64,000 nt of DNA from positions 24,139,444 through 24,203,443 of the forward strand of contig NC_068979.1 in NCBI RefSeq assembly GCF_016808095.1, read 5' to 3'. A program made the translations under genes and the position numbers. The stretch's first letter is position 1, and each line of letters opens with the position of its first letter. The notes below the pieces were generated by a model that did not search any database, was not told where the DNA came from, and saw only the letters and a list, made by a program, of their open reading frames with translations. This stretch comes from Vigna angularis (lineage: Eukaryota > Streptophyta > Magnoliopsida > Fabales > Fabaceae). This document shows, in pieces, positions 1 through 12,169 of the stretch.

Positions 1-1490
1 CTTTCAAAATAGTCAATCAAAATTATAATAAGGGATAGGTTGAAGATTACCGTGTTTATGGGTGAAGAAAGAAAACCACGTTACTAATTGAATGAAAGAG
101 AGTATAAAAGGTAATACGGGTTCAAAAGGTCTTTCTCTTCCTGCAACTATAGCCTTTACCTGCACCCTCCATTTCGGATAAATGTTTATTTCAGGCTGTT
201 ATGTTATGTTACTTTGGTCCGACATTATTTTTAAAAATAAAATATGTTATTTATTACATAAATTTAATTATATTATTATAATTAAAAATAAAAAATAATA
301 TTTTACTTGTTAAATTCAAAAATAATATTTTATTACTTAAAGTATAAGAATGTATTTAAATTATTTATATTTATATTTTTTTAATAAAATTATTTTCTGA
401 CATAATAATATAACTAATTCAATAAAGAAATTAAAATCAAACTAATTTTAATGGTTATTAACATTTTATTAATATTATATTTATAAATAATAATTTATAT
501 TTGATACTTTATATTAATATTATAATTTATAAAAGAAAAATAGACAATGTAAATAAGTGACACTTAATACTGATATTTACACTACAAAATCTTAGACGTG
601 ATAACAGAAAATTTTACAAAAAAATTAAAATTTAATAAAAATTACAACAAATTGATATATAATGTCTTTAACGTTATTCGTAAGATACTAATAAAAAACA
701 GAATTAATTTAAATTTTAAAAAATTAAAACTTCATTGAAACAAAAACAAAAATAAGAATCTATTTATAACTTTTCAACCAAAAAAAAAATTAAGCCTATA
801 ATTTTTTGAATATGTTTTAGATTATATAATCTAAAAAATATTTTGAAAATGTTATGAAAAACATGTTCTAAAATTTTTAAACCATACTTTATTTTATAGA
901 AACTTTATTATATTTGGACTAAGTTGATTTTTCTAGGAAGTTTTTGTGAAGCGTGAGATTGAAACATAAAACCTTGTTTGAGAAAAATCATATTATATCT
1001 TATCATATATTTAAAAAATTAAATTGGTAACACGTTAGTGTTATGTCCAAATAAAAAATTGCCCTAAAGCTCTATGGTCCCATTCCGCAAAATCAATTCT
1101 AGAATTCCATTATGTTGTTGAGGATATTTTTCTTACACTCCATAAAAATCAATCCTTATCTTTACTCATTTTATTAGAACATAATTTTTATATTACAAAG
1201 TATTAATTTTAGAAAGATCTTACTATTTTTAAAATACCTATTTTGAAATGAAAAAGATGAGGGCAAGTTTTACGAGGTGTAAAAGGTAATGTCTTTTTTT
1301 TTCTTATGGAACTTACACAATCACAAACCCCATATCATCCAATATGAATAAGAAATCCAAATTAAATTTAACTAACATTAGGTTATTTCATATATATTTC
1401 TAAACATTTCATCCTACATCTCCAATTTCCAAAACTAACTTTAAGAGTTACATTTTTCTTCATCAAATTTCAAAATTCAATGAAAAAAAT
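1..1490. other. AT-rich intergenic DNA, no gene seen
   Basis: Very AT-rich sequence with many stop codons in all frames. I see no coding signature, RNA gene or clear repeat boundary before the boron-transporter relic begins. Confidence 0.6.
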
Positions 1491-1522
1491 GATAGTTACC
1501 AACACTCATCTATCCTATCCAA

Positions 1523-2377
1523 CTGTTTCTTGAGAAGAGCTAGGCTCTTAGTGTGCATAGGAGATTGAGGAAGAACTCCATCTGAAGGAGGTAAGTCAAT
1601 TAATCCACAAAGCAAAGTCTAAAATTTTTTATTCAAAGAAATAATCAATTTCTCTCGGATCACTACTATAAATGACCATTAAACAATCAAGTACAAGAGA
1701 GAGAGATATTGTTAGTCCTAGCAACAATATGTCATAGTGGTACACAGAAGGTTTCTTGAGATTGAATTCCTTTTGTTGTACCATCTGAAAAGCAACACTA
1801 TGGTCAAAGAAGTAAAACCCCACTATCATTATGGCGAGAATAAAAGCAGCAAAAATATATGACGGAGAAACATTCTCCATATTTTGTAGAAGGTGTTTTG
1901 TAAGTAATGATCAAAACTACTAAAGTAAGAACTGCTTTGACATATACATTACGAATTACTTTGATTATTGTCTAGTGATGTAAAGGTGTACACTCTCAAA
2001 CAAGAGGAGAGGTAAGCCTTCTAGGAACTCCAGAAGGCACTTTACTCGGTACTATGAATGATAGTGTTGTCCACACCACCACCATGAAAGACACTCCATA
2101 GTCTGCAACGAAACTTCTAAACCACCTTGTTCAATAAATAAATTATATCAGATTCTCCGTTCCAACCATGTTATAGTTCAGATCACTTGAAATTCACTTA
2201 ACAAACATGTGCCTTATAACCATGACCTTACTCCTCTATTTTTTAAAGATGTATAAAGAAGGCCAAAGATGAATATAATGTCCATCAATCCATTTGCATA
2301 CAGCCAATCAAAATGGCACTTTTCCAATATTGAGTCTCCTTCTTAAGAACATTAAACTCATTTACAATTTCATCAAC
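1523..2377 (-). pseudogene. Boron transporter (BOR/SLC4-type anion exchanger) pseudogene fragment
   Basis: Four blocks on the minus strand match consecutive parts of plant BOR borate exporters, which are plasma-membrane proteins of the bicarbonate-transporter fold. Block 1 (about 2377-2195) reads EIVNEFNV, then after a frameshift WLYANGLMDIIFIFGLLYTSL and RSW followed by a stop. Block 2 (about 2130-1990) reads FRSFVADYGVSFMVVVWT and ends VPRRLTSPL. Block 3 (1880 to about 1740) reads MENVSPSYIFAAF, FFDHSVAFQM and QKEFNLKKPS, ending YHYDILLLG. Block 4 (1618-1523) reads TLLCGLIDLPPS and VLPQSPMHTKSLALLKKQ. Introns between blocks are short, and the donor after block 3 looks lost (GGACTA where GT is expected). 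The N-terminal half and the C-terminus are missing, and the segment normally lying between blocks 2 and 3 was not found. With a frameshift, an internal stop and missing ends it cannot make a transporter. Family identity is from recalled BOR motifs. Confidence 0.85.
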
Positions 2378-2464
2378 TTACACAAATTTGTGTCAAAGTA
2401 CTTTTCTCATGTCTTATCTCAAATCATGTCAATTTAATTTATCAATTACTCAATAATAATGATA

Positions 2465-2491
2465 ACAATAATAATAATAATAATAATAATA

Positions 2492-2525
<34 letters not shown>
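2465..2525. repeat. (AAT)n/(ATT)n palindromic microsatellite
   Basis: A run of AAT triplets switches to ATT triplets at about 2492, giving a self-complementary hairpin-capable tract just upstream (minus sense) of the boron-transporter relic. Confidence 0.9.
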
Positions 2526-2526
<1 letters not shown>

Positions 2527-3500
2527 GCAACGGGACAAATTATAATTTTGTGTTAAATAGTCTTTCTAATAGTAGATCACTAGAAGTTTTAATTTGCACA
2601 TAAATTTGAATTTATCTAAGTGCATGTTATTTCCACCAAAGCCTGATAAATAAATAAAGTCAATTTCAATTTTTTTATAAAAAAAAATCATTAATTCCGT
2701 AAAATCAAAAGTTGGGATAATCTTTTTTGTTTTTTTCATATCTTAACTCCAAAAAAAGGTTGTTAGAGATTGTCTAGTTATCTAATCATGTGTCCCTCTT
2801 AATTGAGTTAGCTATTTGTAACCATATGTGTCCCTCTTAATCTTCAAAGTCTCCAAAGCTTATGATAAAGTATGCCACAATAATTCATCAAATCCATCTA
2901 ACAATAATATTGACACGATGGAAAAATATTCTTTCCCCCATATAAATTGCTTCGATTATCAATTTTGGATAATCTAAAAAACAAAGCAAGCGATATTTTA
3001 GTTGTAAAAGGATCGATTGAAATTAATTTTTTTTAAGATAATATTTCTAGACATTTTTACCTCCTTTCTTCTAATTATTACCATTCATAGAAAATTGACT
3101 GATATTGAGATTACCAATAAAAACTATTGGTAATAATTTTCATTATTACAATTAAATTATCATTGTTACCATATCTTTCGTATTTTGTTTTGTAGATAAT
3201 CAATGAGATGACATAGAATATGATAGAACAAATTGTACAACATTTTTTAAAAATTGGAATCTTACTTGCTATTTTAAACTAAATTAATGATGTTTTTATG
3301 ATTATGTATATTAAAATAATTTTTTGTTTAATAAAATGAATAATTGAACATATTTTTACTAAAAATAAGTACACTATTGCTATATTTTAAAATAATCACA
3401 GTTTTTTTTTTCAACATTAGAAATTTATATATTTTCTTAATTATATTGTTTTAATACTTTTACAATATTATGTAGAAGTGCAATTAGTATTATAAATTTG
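2526..3500. other. AT-rich intergenic DNA, nothing recognised
   Basis: Contains a short local duplication of a phrase with TGTGTCCCTCTTAA (about 2790 and 2828) but no coding region or bounded element that I can support. Confidence 0.5.
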
Positions 3501-3539
3501 AATTTTTTTTCATTTCTCTTTTTCTTTATCATACTCTCT

Positions 3540-5287
3540 CACACTAGTTCCTTATATTTTTTTTCATTTTTTTCTTCCTAAAGTTTTTAGTAGTTCTTTT
3601 AGGAATGATTTTTGTTGATTAAATGTAAAGACTTATGTGGGTAATGTTCTTGAGAATCATATTACCTTCATTGTGGATTGGTATCTTTGTGGCAAACAAT
3701 TATGAAAGAGAAAGAAGAAAAAACATAGTCAAAACTAGACGTGTTGGAAAAAGCAAGGCAAACTTGAGTTTAATTAAGAGATTGAACTTGTTTGAGATTT
3801 TGTTGTGTGTGGTATAATTGTTTGAAATTGAATTATATGTGTGTGATCTGAATTGAAAGAGTATTGGTGAGAATGTTGGTTAATTATTACTTGTTTTGAT
3901 CACTTGAAATGATGAGTTGAGGTTATAATTAGTAAAATTTGTTGTTGTATCTTGACATGGTTAAAAGGTTGAGTTTTAGGCTAGTTTTTGGTCTATTTTT
4001 GGGGTTTTGACAGGTGAAGATTTAAAGGAGTTATTTTGTGATTAAACTAAAGGTTTGAGGTATGTTTTTTAGTCAATTATGACTTGTTTGGACATTTAAT
4101 TTGTTGATTTCTGGTTTATAACATGTAGAATTGAATAGATAAGTTTTTGAGTGGTTAGGTTGATCTAGTGCATCTTGCTTTTTATCACATGATAAAATAG
4201 GTACTCAATTTTAGTCATAACCATGTTTTTGCATAAATTCTAGTGTCAAGGATACCAATTTGATCTTTTGGATAGGTCTAAGGTGCACCAAAATCAAAAA
4301 ATAAGTTATTTGGTATAATGCTGAACGACCCTATGTGGCGCTGAGCGCTATCAAACCCAAGAGCCACTGGCCTCCAGGACACTAAGCGCCACTTTGGGCG
4401 TTGAGTATCACAAAAGCCAGTGAACTCTTTGACTTTTGGGTGTTGAGTGGTAAAATTGGACACTGAGCGACACTTCTCCTCTGCAGGTATGGGTAGTTTT
4501 GTGTATTGGAGCTAAGTGGAAGGTCTGGGCACCAAGGGCGTTTTATTACTTTGGTGTTTCGTGTTCTCTAAGTTTTTTATTACAATTTTGTTATTATCTG
4601 TCTTTTGAGTTTTCCTTTAAGTTTTATGATGTTTTATAATGTTGATTTGGGTTGGAATAGTTTATGCATATTAGTTATAATGATGTGGAATTTGTATATG
4701 ATTATGGTTAATAAAATATGGTGTTATGTATGATACTTGTTAATGTGATATTCTGATGATGATGAAAGTGTATTTGGTTTAAGTATGTGGTGAAAGAAAT
4801 TTCATGGAAAATATCCTTGTGTTATGCTTGTGTGTAATGTATTGTTGTAAGTGGTTTGAAATGGAAGAATGTTACCACACATGTGCAGGTTCGACACCAA
4901 TACATGTATCCGGATGGTCAAAGTCTAGAGATTATTTATATATTTTGGTTTTTCTTGATGTGAAAGTTGATATGCTTATTTCTGTATTGTTTGATTGAAA
5001 TGATAATTGTGATATTATGGTTTTAAACTGTATGAATGCTCTTTTAATACTTTAGCTCACTGTGTGCTTGTTTTCTCTTTTGTAATGATCACTTTAATGG
5101 TGTGAGCTTAGGAGAAAATGTCCCTGGTAAATAGGTGCTAGAAAAAGATGAAACTGAGACATAGAGTAGGATGTTGAGATTTAGTTTCTTTCCTTTAGTA
5201 AAAATCTTTTACAGTCTTGGTTCAGTGTAATATCTTATAATCATTTAGGATTTTGGATATCTTTGTATAAAAAGTTAGAATGTTACA
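3540..5287 (+). mobile_element. Degenerate LTR (Ty3/gypsy-type superfamily), left end undefined
   Basis: Non-coding sequence that shares landmarks, in the same order, with the two intact solo LTRs at 16870-19513 and 59220-61725. These are a pyrimidine-rich CTCTCTC start region (about 3530-3550), an array of CTGAGCG/TTGAGTG-type motifs (4320-4475), a TATCCGGATGGTCAAAGT block (about 4907), a TAGCTCACTGTGTGCTTG block with TGATCAC and GTGTGAGC (5052-5110), and a terminal TGTTACA (5281-5287). I could not find a left terminus with a matching target duplication for the ACATA/TACAA context on the right, so the start is approximate. Open frames inside (3635-3817, 4804-4998) look spurious. Confidence 0.55.
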
Positions 5288-5640
5288 TACAAGTGTGAAG
5301 GATAAATTTCAAGGTAGATTTGATAAATTATATTTAGAAAAATTTGTAAAGGAGAATAATGAAAACTAACTTTACGATCCATATTGCATTTTTCCATCAA
5401 TTATTGAATTAGTTAACTTCCCACAAAGAATAATTAATTAACGTTTTCATAATAAAATAACTAATTTATATTAATACATATTATTATGCATCATCATCAA
5501 GTCTATATAAAATAATAATTTGTTTTGAATTTCTTTAAAAAAAATCTATTGGGACAAAACTGATTGTGGATTGTTTAAAAATAACGTGACACAATTACTC
5601 TGGTTTTACATTTTTCAGTCATTTGAGTTAATCCCGGTGA
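5288..5640. other. Spacer 3' of the nucleotide carrier gene
   Basis: AT-rich DNA between the degenerate LTR and the 3' untranslated region of the minus-strand carrier gene. Nothing else seen. Confidence 0.5.
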
Positions 5641-5975
5641 TGTCCTAAAAAGAACCAACTACAAAAACAAAGTAATTCAAGCCTTTATTTGAAACAACAA
5701 ATGCAACCCAAGAAAAAAACTAAAATCACCGTTTATTGTCAGACTTTCTAATTTGCTTTGCTCTATCAGTCTTTTGCATAAATTCCTGAACTAGTTGTTC
5801 TATATCAATTAACCAAGGGAGGTGGAACAAAGAGAAGCCACCAAAACCACCTTGTCTCAACTCTGAAGAGTATATGTATCTGCTAAAATGCACTCTTTGC
5901 ACTCCAACTAGATTCATTATCCACAAGGAATTGAAGCTTCTTCCTCCGGTAACTGCTATCATAACTTACAAGTTC

Positions 5976-8900
5976 TTAACTTTTTGCTGGAAGTAATAGG
6001 TACCTTTTAAGTGCAAGGATAAGCACCCAAGTAGTAGCTGAGATCTTCTCCTTGATCATTAAGAGCAGTGCTGAGCTCAAAACAGTTTTTAAGATCTGAG
6101 CTTCCAATCCTTTAAAATATCCCACTATCCCCTCCCTTTTCCATATTCCATAGAGAACACTAGACACTGTTTTCTGTGATTTTATCTTATTTTTGGAGTT
6201 TGCTTCATCTGAGTCAGCAGCTTGAATGATGACTTTGCACCTATAGGCAGAAAGAGATATTAGAAGTGCCCCCTATAAACTAAGTCCAGAAATAAAAAAC
6301 CAGTTGGAAGTTACAACTAAATACCTGATAGCTGGATATGTAAGACATGTAGCAATGCTCTTTGAAATTGCACCTAAAAGAAAGGCCATAAATGCAGAAA
6401 GGGATTCAGGAGATGATCCTTTTTCAGCTTTACTTTGTTTATTCTTCAGTGCTCGCTGTTTCAGCTGATCAAACACGGTATACTGTAGCACAAGGTAGTT
6501 TCAAATTAAAATCTTTTGGTCTCTGACCAAGCATGCCAAATATACTTTATATATTAAGCATACAAACATGATACAGAATTCCAGATGGCACAAACTGCAG
6601 CTTGACCTACCTGAATTGCAGGGTTTGATGTCAACAGCAAGGAAATACTGAGGCCATCAAATGCGTCACTCCAAGTTCCTTCGGTAAGGGTTTTCAGTAG
6701 CCCTTTAGACTTTCCAAATGCACTTGTCTGCATCCTAGAGGAGGCTGTGTCCAGGGGCTAGAAGTAATCAATGAGGTATGCTTAGTAATAAAATTAAGTT
6801 TGATATAGGCAGATAGTAACAAAATAGACACCTATGATTTATTAGCCAGTCCATAGTTAACTGTGGATGATTAACCAACAATTGTAGTAGGTTAAGCATT
6901 GAAAACTTAATTAGATTTTTATGTATAGTTTGATCAAATATGTTTTATTCCAGAGATGCACTACATTCTCTCATTCTTGTTCCGTGTTCAAACTAAGAAT
7001 CATCAAAAATAGCCTCAAGCAACAAGACATAGCCATAAAAGACTTCAATCAAAATTTTGTCATGAAGATAATGAAAATTTGGTACTATAGTGTCCTGCTC
7101 CAAAAACCATAGAAGTGATTTTTATTTTTAAATACACAGTTAAACTAGGAAAAGCTAGTGCTGCCTCACCTGAGTCGCAATGGCAGTGCAAGCCCCAGCT
7201 GCAGCAGCGATAACTAAGTTTGCTTTCGTTCCAATGGATTTATAACCACTTTTATCTAGATATAGTCTTTTAAAATAACTGTATCCATAGAAGTAGACAA
7301 ACTGCGAAATGAAGGATTGAAGATTCTTTGTTCCAAGGCCCTGGTAAAGTGAAAGCACCTGACCGTTAGATATTGCCTCCAATAATACATCAGTGAGATT
7401 CCTGCAAATGTAAAGACAATTAGAATGAAAGTAAGTATACATACCCAAGAGATACATTCTCTTGGCTAATTTTGACACACAATGGCCAAGAGCTAAGATC
7501 AACCCCCCACTCAACCTGCACACTCAACCCAAGAAATTCCAATGTTACAAAATGATACTTTGATGCAAATGCAATTTGATACACTACATGCAGAATAGTT
7601 TTATCATTTGTAAAATAAGAATGCATAACAGTTCCCTGTTTAATTCCTTTAAAGAAAGATAAAATGTAAGAGTCTCAAAATGAAAAATTAAACTATTAAG
7701 CAGACTAAACGACTTGATAGGTTCGAATAAGACTTCCAGTATTCATAATTGAAAGCTAAAGGGTCTAATTAGTCCAATACACAGGGAACAAGTTTTAAAC
7801 ATCAGAAATGAGTTCAAGGGACAAGCTCTTTCAGATGTTATTAAAGACAAACAAATTTTAAAAAACAGAAAGCTATTTATTGGAGTTAAAAGATGAAGAA
7901 ACACAAGCTGGTTAGATTCTGTTATTTTTGTTTGGCTGTAGATAGGCGTTTTAGTTAGTTATTGCAGATATATAAGTTTGTTATTAGCTCCTTCCTGCTG
8001 CTATAAAGAGACTCCCCTTATATTTCAAACATAGTGCATTTTTCAATCACAAAAGGTGTTATTCGGTTTCTTGCTGTTTTCTCTTATAATAGGGTATAAG
8101 TTTTTCAATAGTATTTTATCTTTTCTGTGCTTCTCTTACCCATCAAATACCGCAGAGACTGAGATTAGTCAATCAGCCACCGACAACCAGTGCCTCCGTT
8201 CCGTTCATTCAATACTAATTTTGAAAACAGTAAGCAAAAATGGCCAATTAATCCGACTTAGGGGTTTATACATTCTAGAATCTTCAAATCTCAAACAGTA
8301 AATAATCATTGTTGGGTGATCCGGATACCTTGGAAAGTCCATCCCAAAGAATTGAGAAGCGCAACCAGACAGAGAAAACTAGAATTACAATACCCCCAAG
8401 CTAAAAAGAATACATCTTTCAAGATCAACGATAATTTATCCCAGACTCCAAAGCAAATACTTGAAAAGGGCAGGGAAATTACGCATGTCTTTGATCACCA
8501 TCTCCTCAACATGAGTTTATTCACATTTAATAGAACCTTTTACTACGCAAATTTCCCAAGGTGAAATTTCTATTCTAATTGAAGATCAGCATCAAAAGTT
8601 TTGTCTTCAAAATAAACCCAAGCTAAGAAATTACATCTTTCATCGTTGATCACCATCTCCCGAACACAACACTACAAGACAAAGTCCCGATCCAGAACAC
8701 CCAATTCTGGGGGGAACGCAGAGAAACCATTTACGATCACCCCATGAAGAAGGGGTGAGCAGGAACATGAAGAAGTTGAAATTCAATTAACAATAAGAAG
8801 AGAATAGAAAAAGAAAAAGGGTAGGCATAAAAGAACCTGTATCTTGTGCGACCATGGGAACGAGCATCGGCTTGGTACTTGGTCTTGCAGGTGTCAAGTG

Positions 8901-8979
8901 GGTAGAGAATAGTGGTGCTGATGAGTGACCCTATGGCCCCAGAAGTGGCCTCTGCTAATGACTCCAGATCCACGTTCAT
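5976..8979 (-). CDS. PNC: Peroxisomal adenine nucleotide carrier (mitochondrial carrier family)
   Basis: Five minus-strand exons join in phase: 8979-8837, 7401-7170, 6757-6611, 6482-6325 and 6240-5976, giving 314 residues, close to the roughly 318 of soybean PNC. All introns are GT-AG. The protein has the three-repeat carrier build: PLDTCK at residues 27-32 in repeat 1, PLDTAS from residue 126 in repeat 2, and a degenerate PAIRCK from residue 224 in repeat 3, the form also found in known PNCs. Other matching stretches are [31 protein letters not shown] and [16 protein letters not shown]. PNCs exchange cytosolic ATP for AMP/ADP across the peroxisomal membrane, supplying ATP for acyl-CoA activation before beta-oxidation, especially in oilseed germination. 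The start is chosen because [18 protein letters not shown] matches the family N-terminus. The C-terminus (RYLLLPAKS) is short. The 1.4-kb first intron holds repeat-like DNA. Whether it is PNC1 or PNC2 is not resolved. Confidence 0.93.
7880..8170 (+). repeat. LTR-like insertion inside carrier intron 1
   Basis: Plus-strand sequence has a promoter-like layout typical of short copia LTRs: TAGGCGTTTTAGTTAGTTA, a TATAAAGAGACTCC box (about 8002) and a T-rich downstream part. No clean termini or target duplication were found, so the class and boundaries are tentative. Next to it, 8395-8515 and 8618-8680 are two diverged direct copies of a phrase containing TACATCTTTCA and GATCACCATCTCC. Confidence 0.3.
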
Positions 8980-9300
8980 CTTCCTCCTGGGTAGGTTGTT
9001 GGAGAATAGAGGGTATGTGTATATTTTATGACAGTAACAACAATATTATATATAATGTAGAAATTTAGTATAAGACAGGGAACAAAAATGGATGCTACAG
9101 AGAGAAAATAAAGAGGAAATGGAAAAGGAAAAGATGGTTTATAGGAACTAATAAAGAAGGGTGAGAAGGTCGTGGAAGGGCAACACCACCTAACGTAGTG
9201 AAAACATTTTATAGGGTTCCACGAAACCAATGGACAGAACAAAAACGTGAGTGGCGTGCTACGTTGTGTTACGTTATAGAACCATGCTATCTACCAAAGT
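8980..9300 (-). promoter_or_regulatory. Upstream region of the PNC gene
   Basis: Minus-strand leader and promoter region of the carrier. The start codon sits in GGAAGATGAACG. A TATATATAA-like stretch (about 9045-9055) lies some 70 bp upstream of the ATG on this strand and could be the TATA element. No transcription start can be fixed from sequence alone. Confidence 0.35.
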
Positions 9301-10300
9301 AAGTCCGTGTAGAACTAGCGCGTTATTGTGTGCATGCTTCTTTCTTGACTAAACGGTGTTTTCAACAAATAAAAGACACACTGTGTATATCCGACCCATG
9401 TGGATAAATACGGGGTGAAAAAGACACTACCGTGACGCATACAGATACATAATGGTAACACTGTTTTTTTAATAAAAGGAATTAAAATAGGATTAGGGTT
9501 CATTTTTAGTGAATGATTGAATAAATTGTTAGTGTATTATGGAATGTATGATTATTATAATAGTATAATATCTTCTCTAATTATATTTCTGACTAGCAAA
9601 CAAATTCTATTTTTGGTAGGAATCAAAAGAAATTAATTATAATTTTAGTCTTGGGAATGGAATTGGCAGGAATATTAATTTTTACTTATTGCTTTAATGA
9701 TTATTTATGGGTTTAGTAACTCTTGTGTAATTTGATTAGGGTGGTGGGCCAAGCTGATCGTCTTGCAGGTCCGCTGGAAAAAACGCGGCAGACTGATGTT
9801 TTAAGCTTGTTGATCCATTGAAGTCCGGCTCATATAACTTGTAGCCCGTGTGGGCCCAGAAGGGACGAGACGGGTCATCTGTTGACCCGTTTTTAAAATC
9901 CTTTACTTTAATTTACTGAATAATGATAGTGAATAAATGGTACAACATAAGCTTTTTTCCTTTTTCTCCTGCTACACACCACACCACACCACCACCTAGC
10001 TTATGGTAACAAAAGAAGATTTAGCAGTTTTTTCTCCAACAACAATACAACTATCAACAATAGTTACAGGGGTAGAAAATTAATTGAACTGAATTATATC
10101 AAATAATTGCATTATATTGAAAAAAAAAATTCAATTCTTATAATAAAATTTGTATGGTCCATTTTATAGTTAAGTTTTAGAAAAGTGAATCTCTAAAATT
10201 ACACTTTACTTAACTACTCATTAACTTAAAACTAATTTGTTTCATACTTTTTACTTCTTTGAGAGTTTTTAAAGTTTTAGTTTAGTTTTGTTATTATCGA
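9301..10300. other. Intergenic DNA, no gene seen
   Basis: AT-rich except for a moderately GC-rich patch at about 9735-9890 with many GGCCC/GACCCGT phrases. No conserved frame was recognised in the patch. Confidence 0.45.
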
Positions 10301-10309
10301 CTCCAAACT

Positions 10310-10880
10310 TTAGTTGAGATCGACTCGGTCGAATTCGATCCATTTTCAGTCGGGATTGACTCGATTGAATTCGATTGGTTTTTGGTTAAGACTGTCACTC
10401 ATCCCAGAATTACTCCAAGCTAAGCACGCTTAACTATGGAGTTCTTATGAGTTAGGCTACCGAAAAGCAAATGCATTTGGTGATATGAGTAGCCAAATCA
10501 ATCCTTTTAAGCTATCCTTCAACTGTATAGTCTCATACCTACACAATCTCCAGATCCCTCTCATTCCGGTGTATGTTCGATTCGTCCATGTACCCCTTCC
10601 ACCCGAAGCTGCCAGGAGTCGCTCCTTGTCTGTGCCCCCTGCACCATGCCTCTTGCACCAGCGTCACTCCCCGCCCTCGTCAGTGCCCGGATGTCACAAA
10701 CTCAACCAAGTTTTGGTCGTTGTCATTTAATTAGCCAATTTTTTATCTAGGCCAACTCGACAAGGTTTCATTTGTGGCCTTCCGAGACTAATTCAGTTAA
10801 TTTTATGTAGGGGCTGACTCGGCCGGGTTTCAACTATGGTCGTCTCAATCGAACTCGGCCTAATTTTAGTCTCAACCCAT
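10310..10880. repeat. Diverged tandem repeats with GACTCG(G/A) motif, likely retrotransposon remnant
   Basis: A phrase of the form GACTCGGTCGAATTCGA recurs in diverged form at about 10320, 10357, 10808 and 10850, alternating with TTTCA/TTTTAG connectors. Between copies, 10400-10490 has the phrase AAGCACGCTTAACTATGGAG, which I associate with dispersed eudicot retroelement sequence. No protein domain or element end was found. Confidence 0.35.
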
Positions 10881-11199
10881 TTCGACATTTTTCCCAACCT
10901 TTGGCCCAACCTGAATCATCTCAACTTCTTAATTTTGCTATTTATGGAGGAACCTATGTTCTTGAGTAAAGAAAATATTCCTGATCTACTTAGCTAATAT
11001 TTTTTTTTATTCAAGGCTTTTAAATAATAACTTAGTTCAGTTAAGTTTGTTAGAACAAAAAATAATTTAATTCAGTTCATCTAAAATAACTTTCAGTTTA
11101 GTTCAGTTCGAGCGAACTATTTTTTGGTCCTGTGCAATTTTTTTAACAGTTCAATGAGGTTTAATTCATTTTTCCCATCCCTAGTTTCAACCATCCACC

Positions 11200-11880
11200 A
11201 AACAACCAAAAAACTCAGGTAGGCAGCAACGATGCTCAACGATGACGGAAGAGGATACCCTTCATTGACCTAGGCAGAAGTGACGACGCTCCTCTCAACA
11301 CTATGTCCCTAGCCAACGGCGCCACCCTTCTAGTGGTGCAATCTACTCCATTGAGCGTCGATCGACAATGTTGTAGCGTTTTTTTATCTGTGGTGACTGG
11401 TGTTGTTTTAGGCGAGATGCTTGGAGAGGTTGCTTTGGTATTGGTTGATGGTTGATCTGCATGGTAGAGCACAATATGGTACAACGAGTGGTGCAGTGAC
11501 GCGCGCAGTGCAATTAAGGTCTGGTGCAATAACGATGTTTTGCATGAGTCACAAAATCTACTTTGGTGAAGTTGTGCGGTGGACAGCGGTGAACAAATTT
11601 GTTTCAATCTACGTCATGGTGCAAACTCTGATTGCATGTGGTTGCTCCCGACGAGGTATAGGGAGAATTGTTGTTGCTCTAGCGATGACTATGTAATGAA
11701 GATGGAGGTTGTGTGGTTGTTGGCTAAGTCTTGAAAATTTGAATTTGTGATTTATACCAATAAAAAAATGTGGGTCAACCCATGAGCCTACAAGCCTAGA
11801 CATATGTAGTGCAGGACATGACATTTAGCCCATTTTTCAAAAGAGGATTAGACTTAAACGAACTAGACCAACTCGCATTG
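11200..11880. other. GC-richer non-coding patch, unassigned
   Basis: Composition is richer in G+C than its surroundings and open frames exist on both strands (11236-11607 minus, 11421-11696 plus). The translations show no recognisable domain and look like chance frames. It may be part of a decayed repeat continuing from 10310-10880. Confidence 0.3.
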
Positions 11881-12169
11881 CCACCCCTAAATTTGATTTA
11901 TGATCAAGTTAAAAATATTGTTGACTTATTTTCTTTATTCTAGACTTTGTTTTCATATTCGTTTAAATTACTTATCATGTTGATTTTTGTTGAAATTTAT
12001 CTAACATCATGTAGGGTAAAACTTGTATGCAGAGGTTTTGTGTAAAGAATACATGGAGAAAACATCAAATACATGATGAAAGTTATATCTCACGAAACAT
12101 AGGCAAACTATACCTATAATGAAAAAAAAAATTAAATAAACATATGGAGGTAAAACATTAAACCACTTA

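Noticed and set aside
1629..1880. An intact small membrane-protein gene of 83 residues
   Set aside because: The frame is one block of the boron-transporter pseudogene. Its last 35 residues are read-through into an intron after a lost donor.
3635..3817. 60-residue frame MWVMFLRIILP
   Set aside because: It lies inside the degenerate LTR and has no family resemblance.
5726..5962. 78-residue minus-strand frame just after the carrier stop codon
   Set aside because: It lies in the 3' untranslated region of PNC, has no family match, and the carrier already ends at the expected length.
11236..11696. Overlapping 123- and 91-residue frames on opposite strands
   Set aside because: Overlap of opposite frames in a GC-richer repeat-like patch, with no domain and no splice-supported extension.
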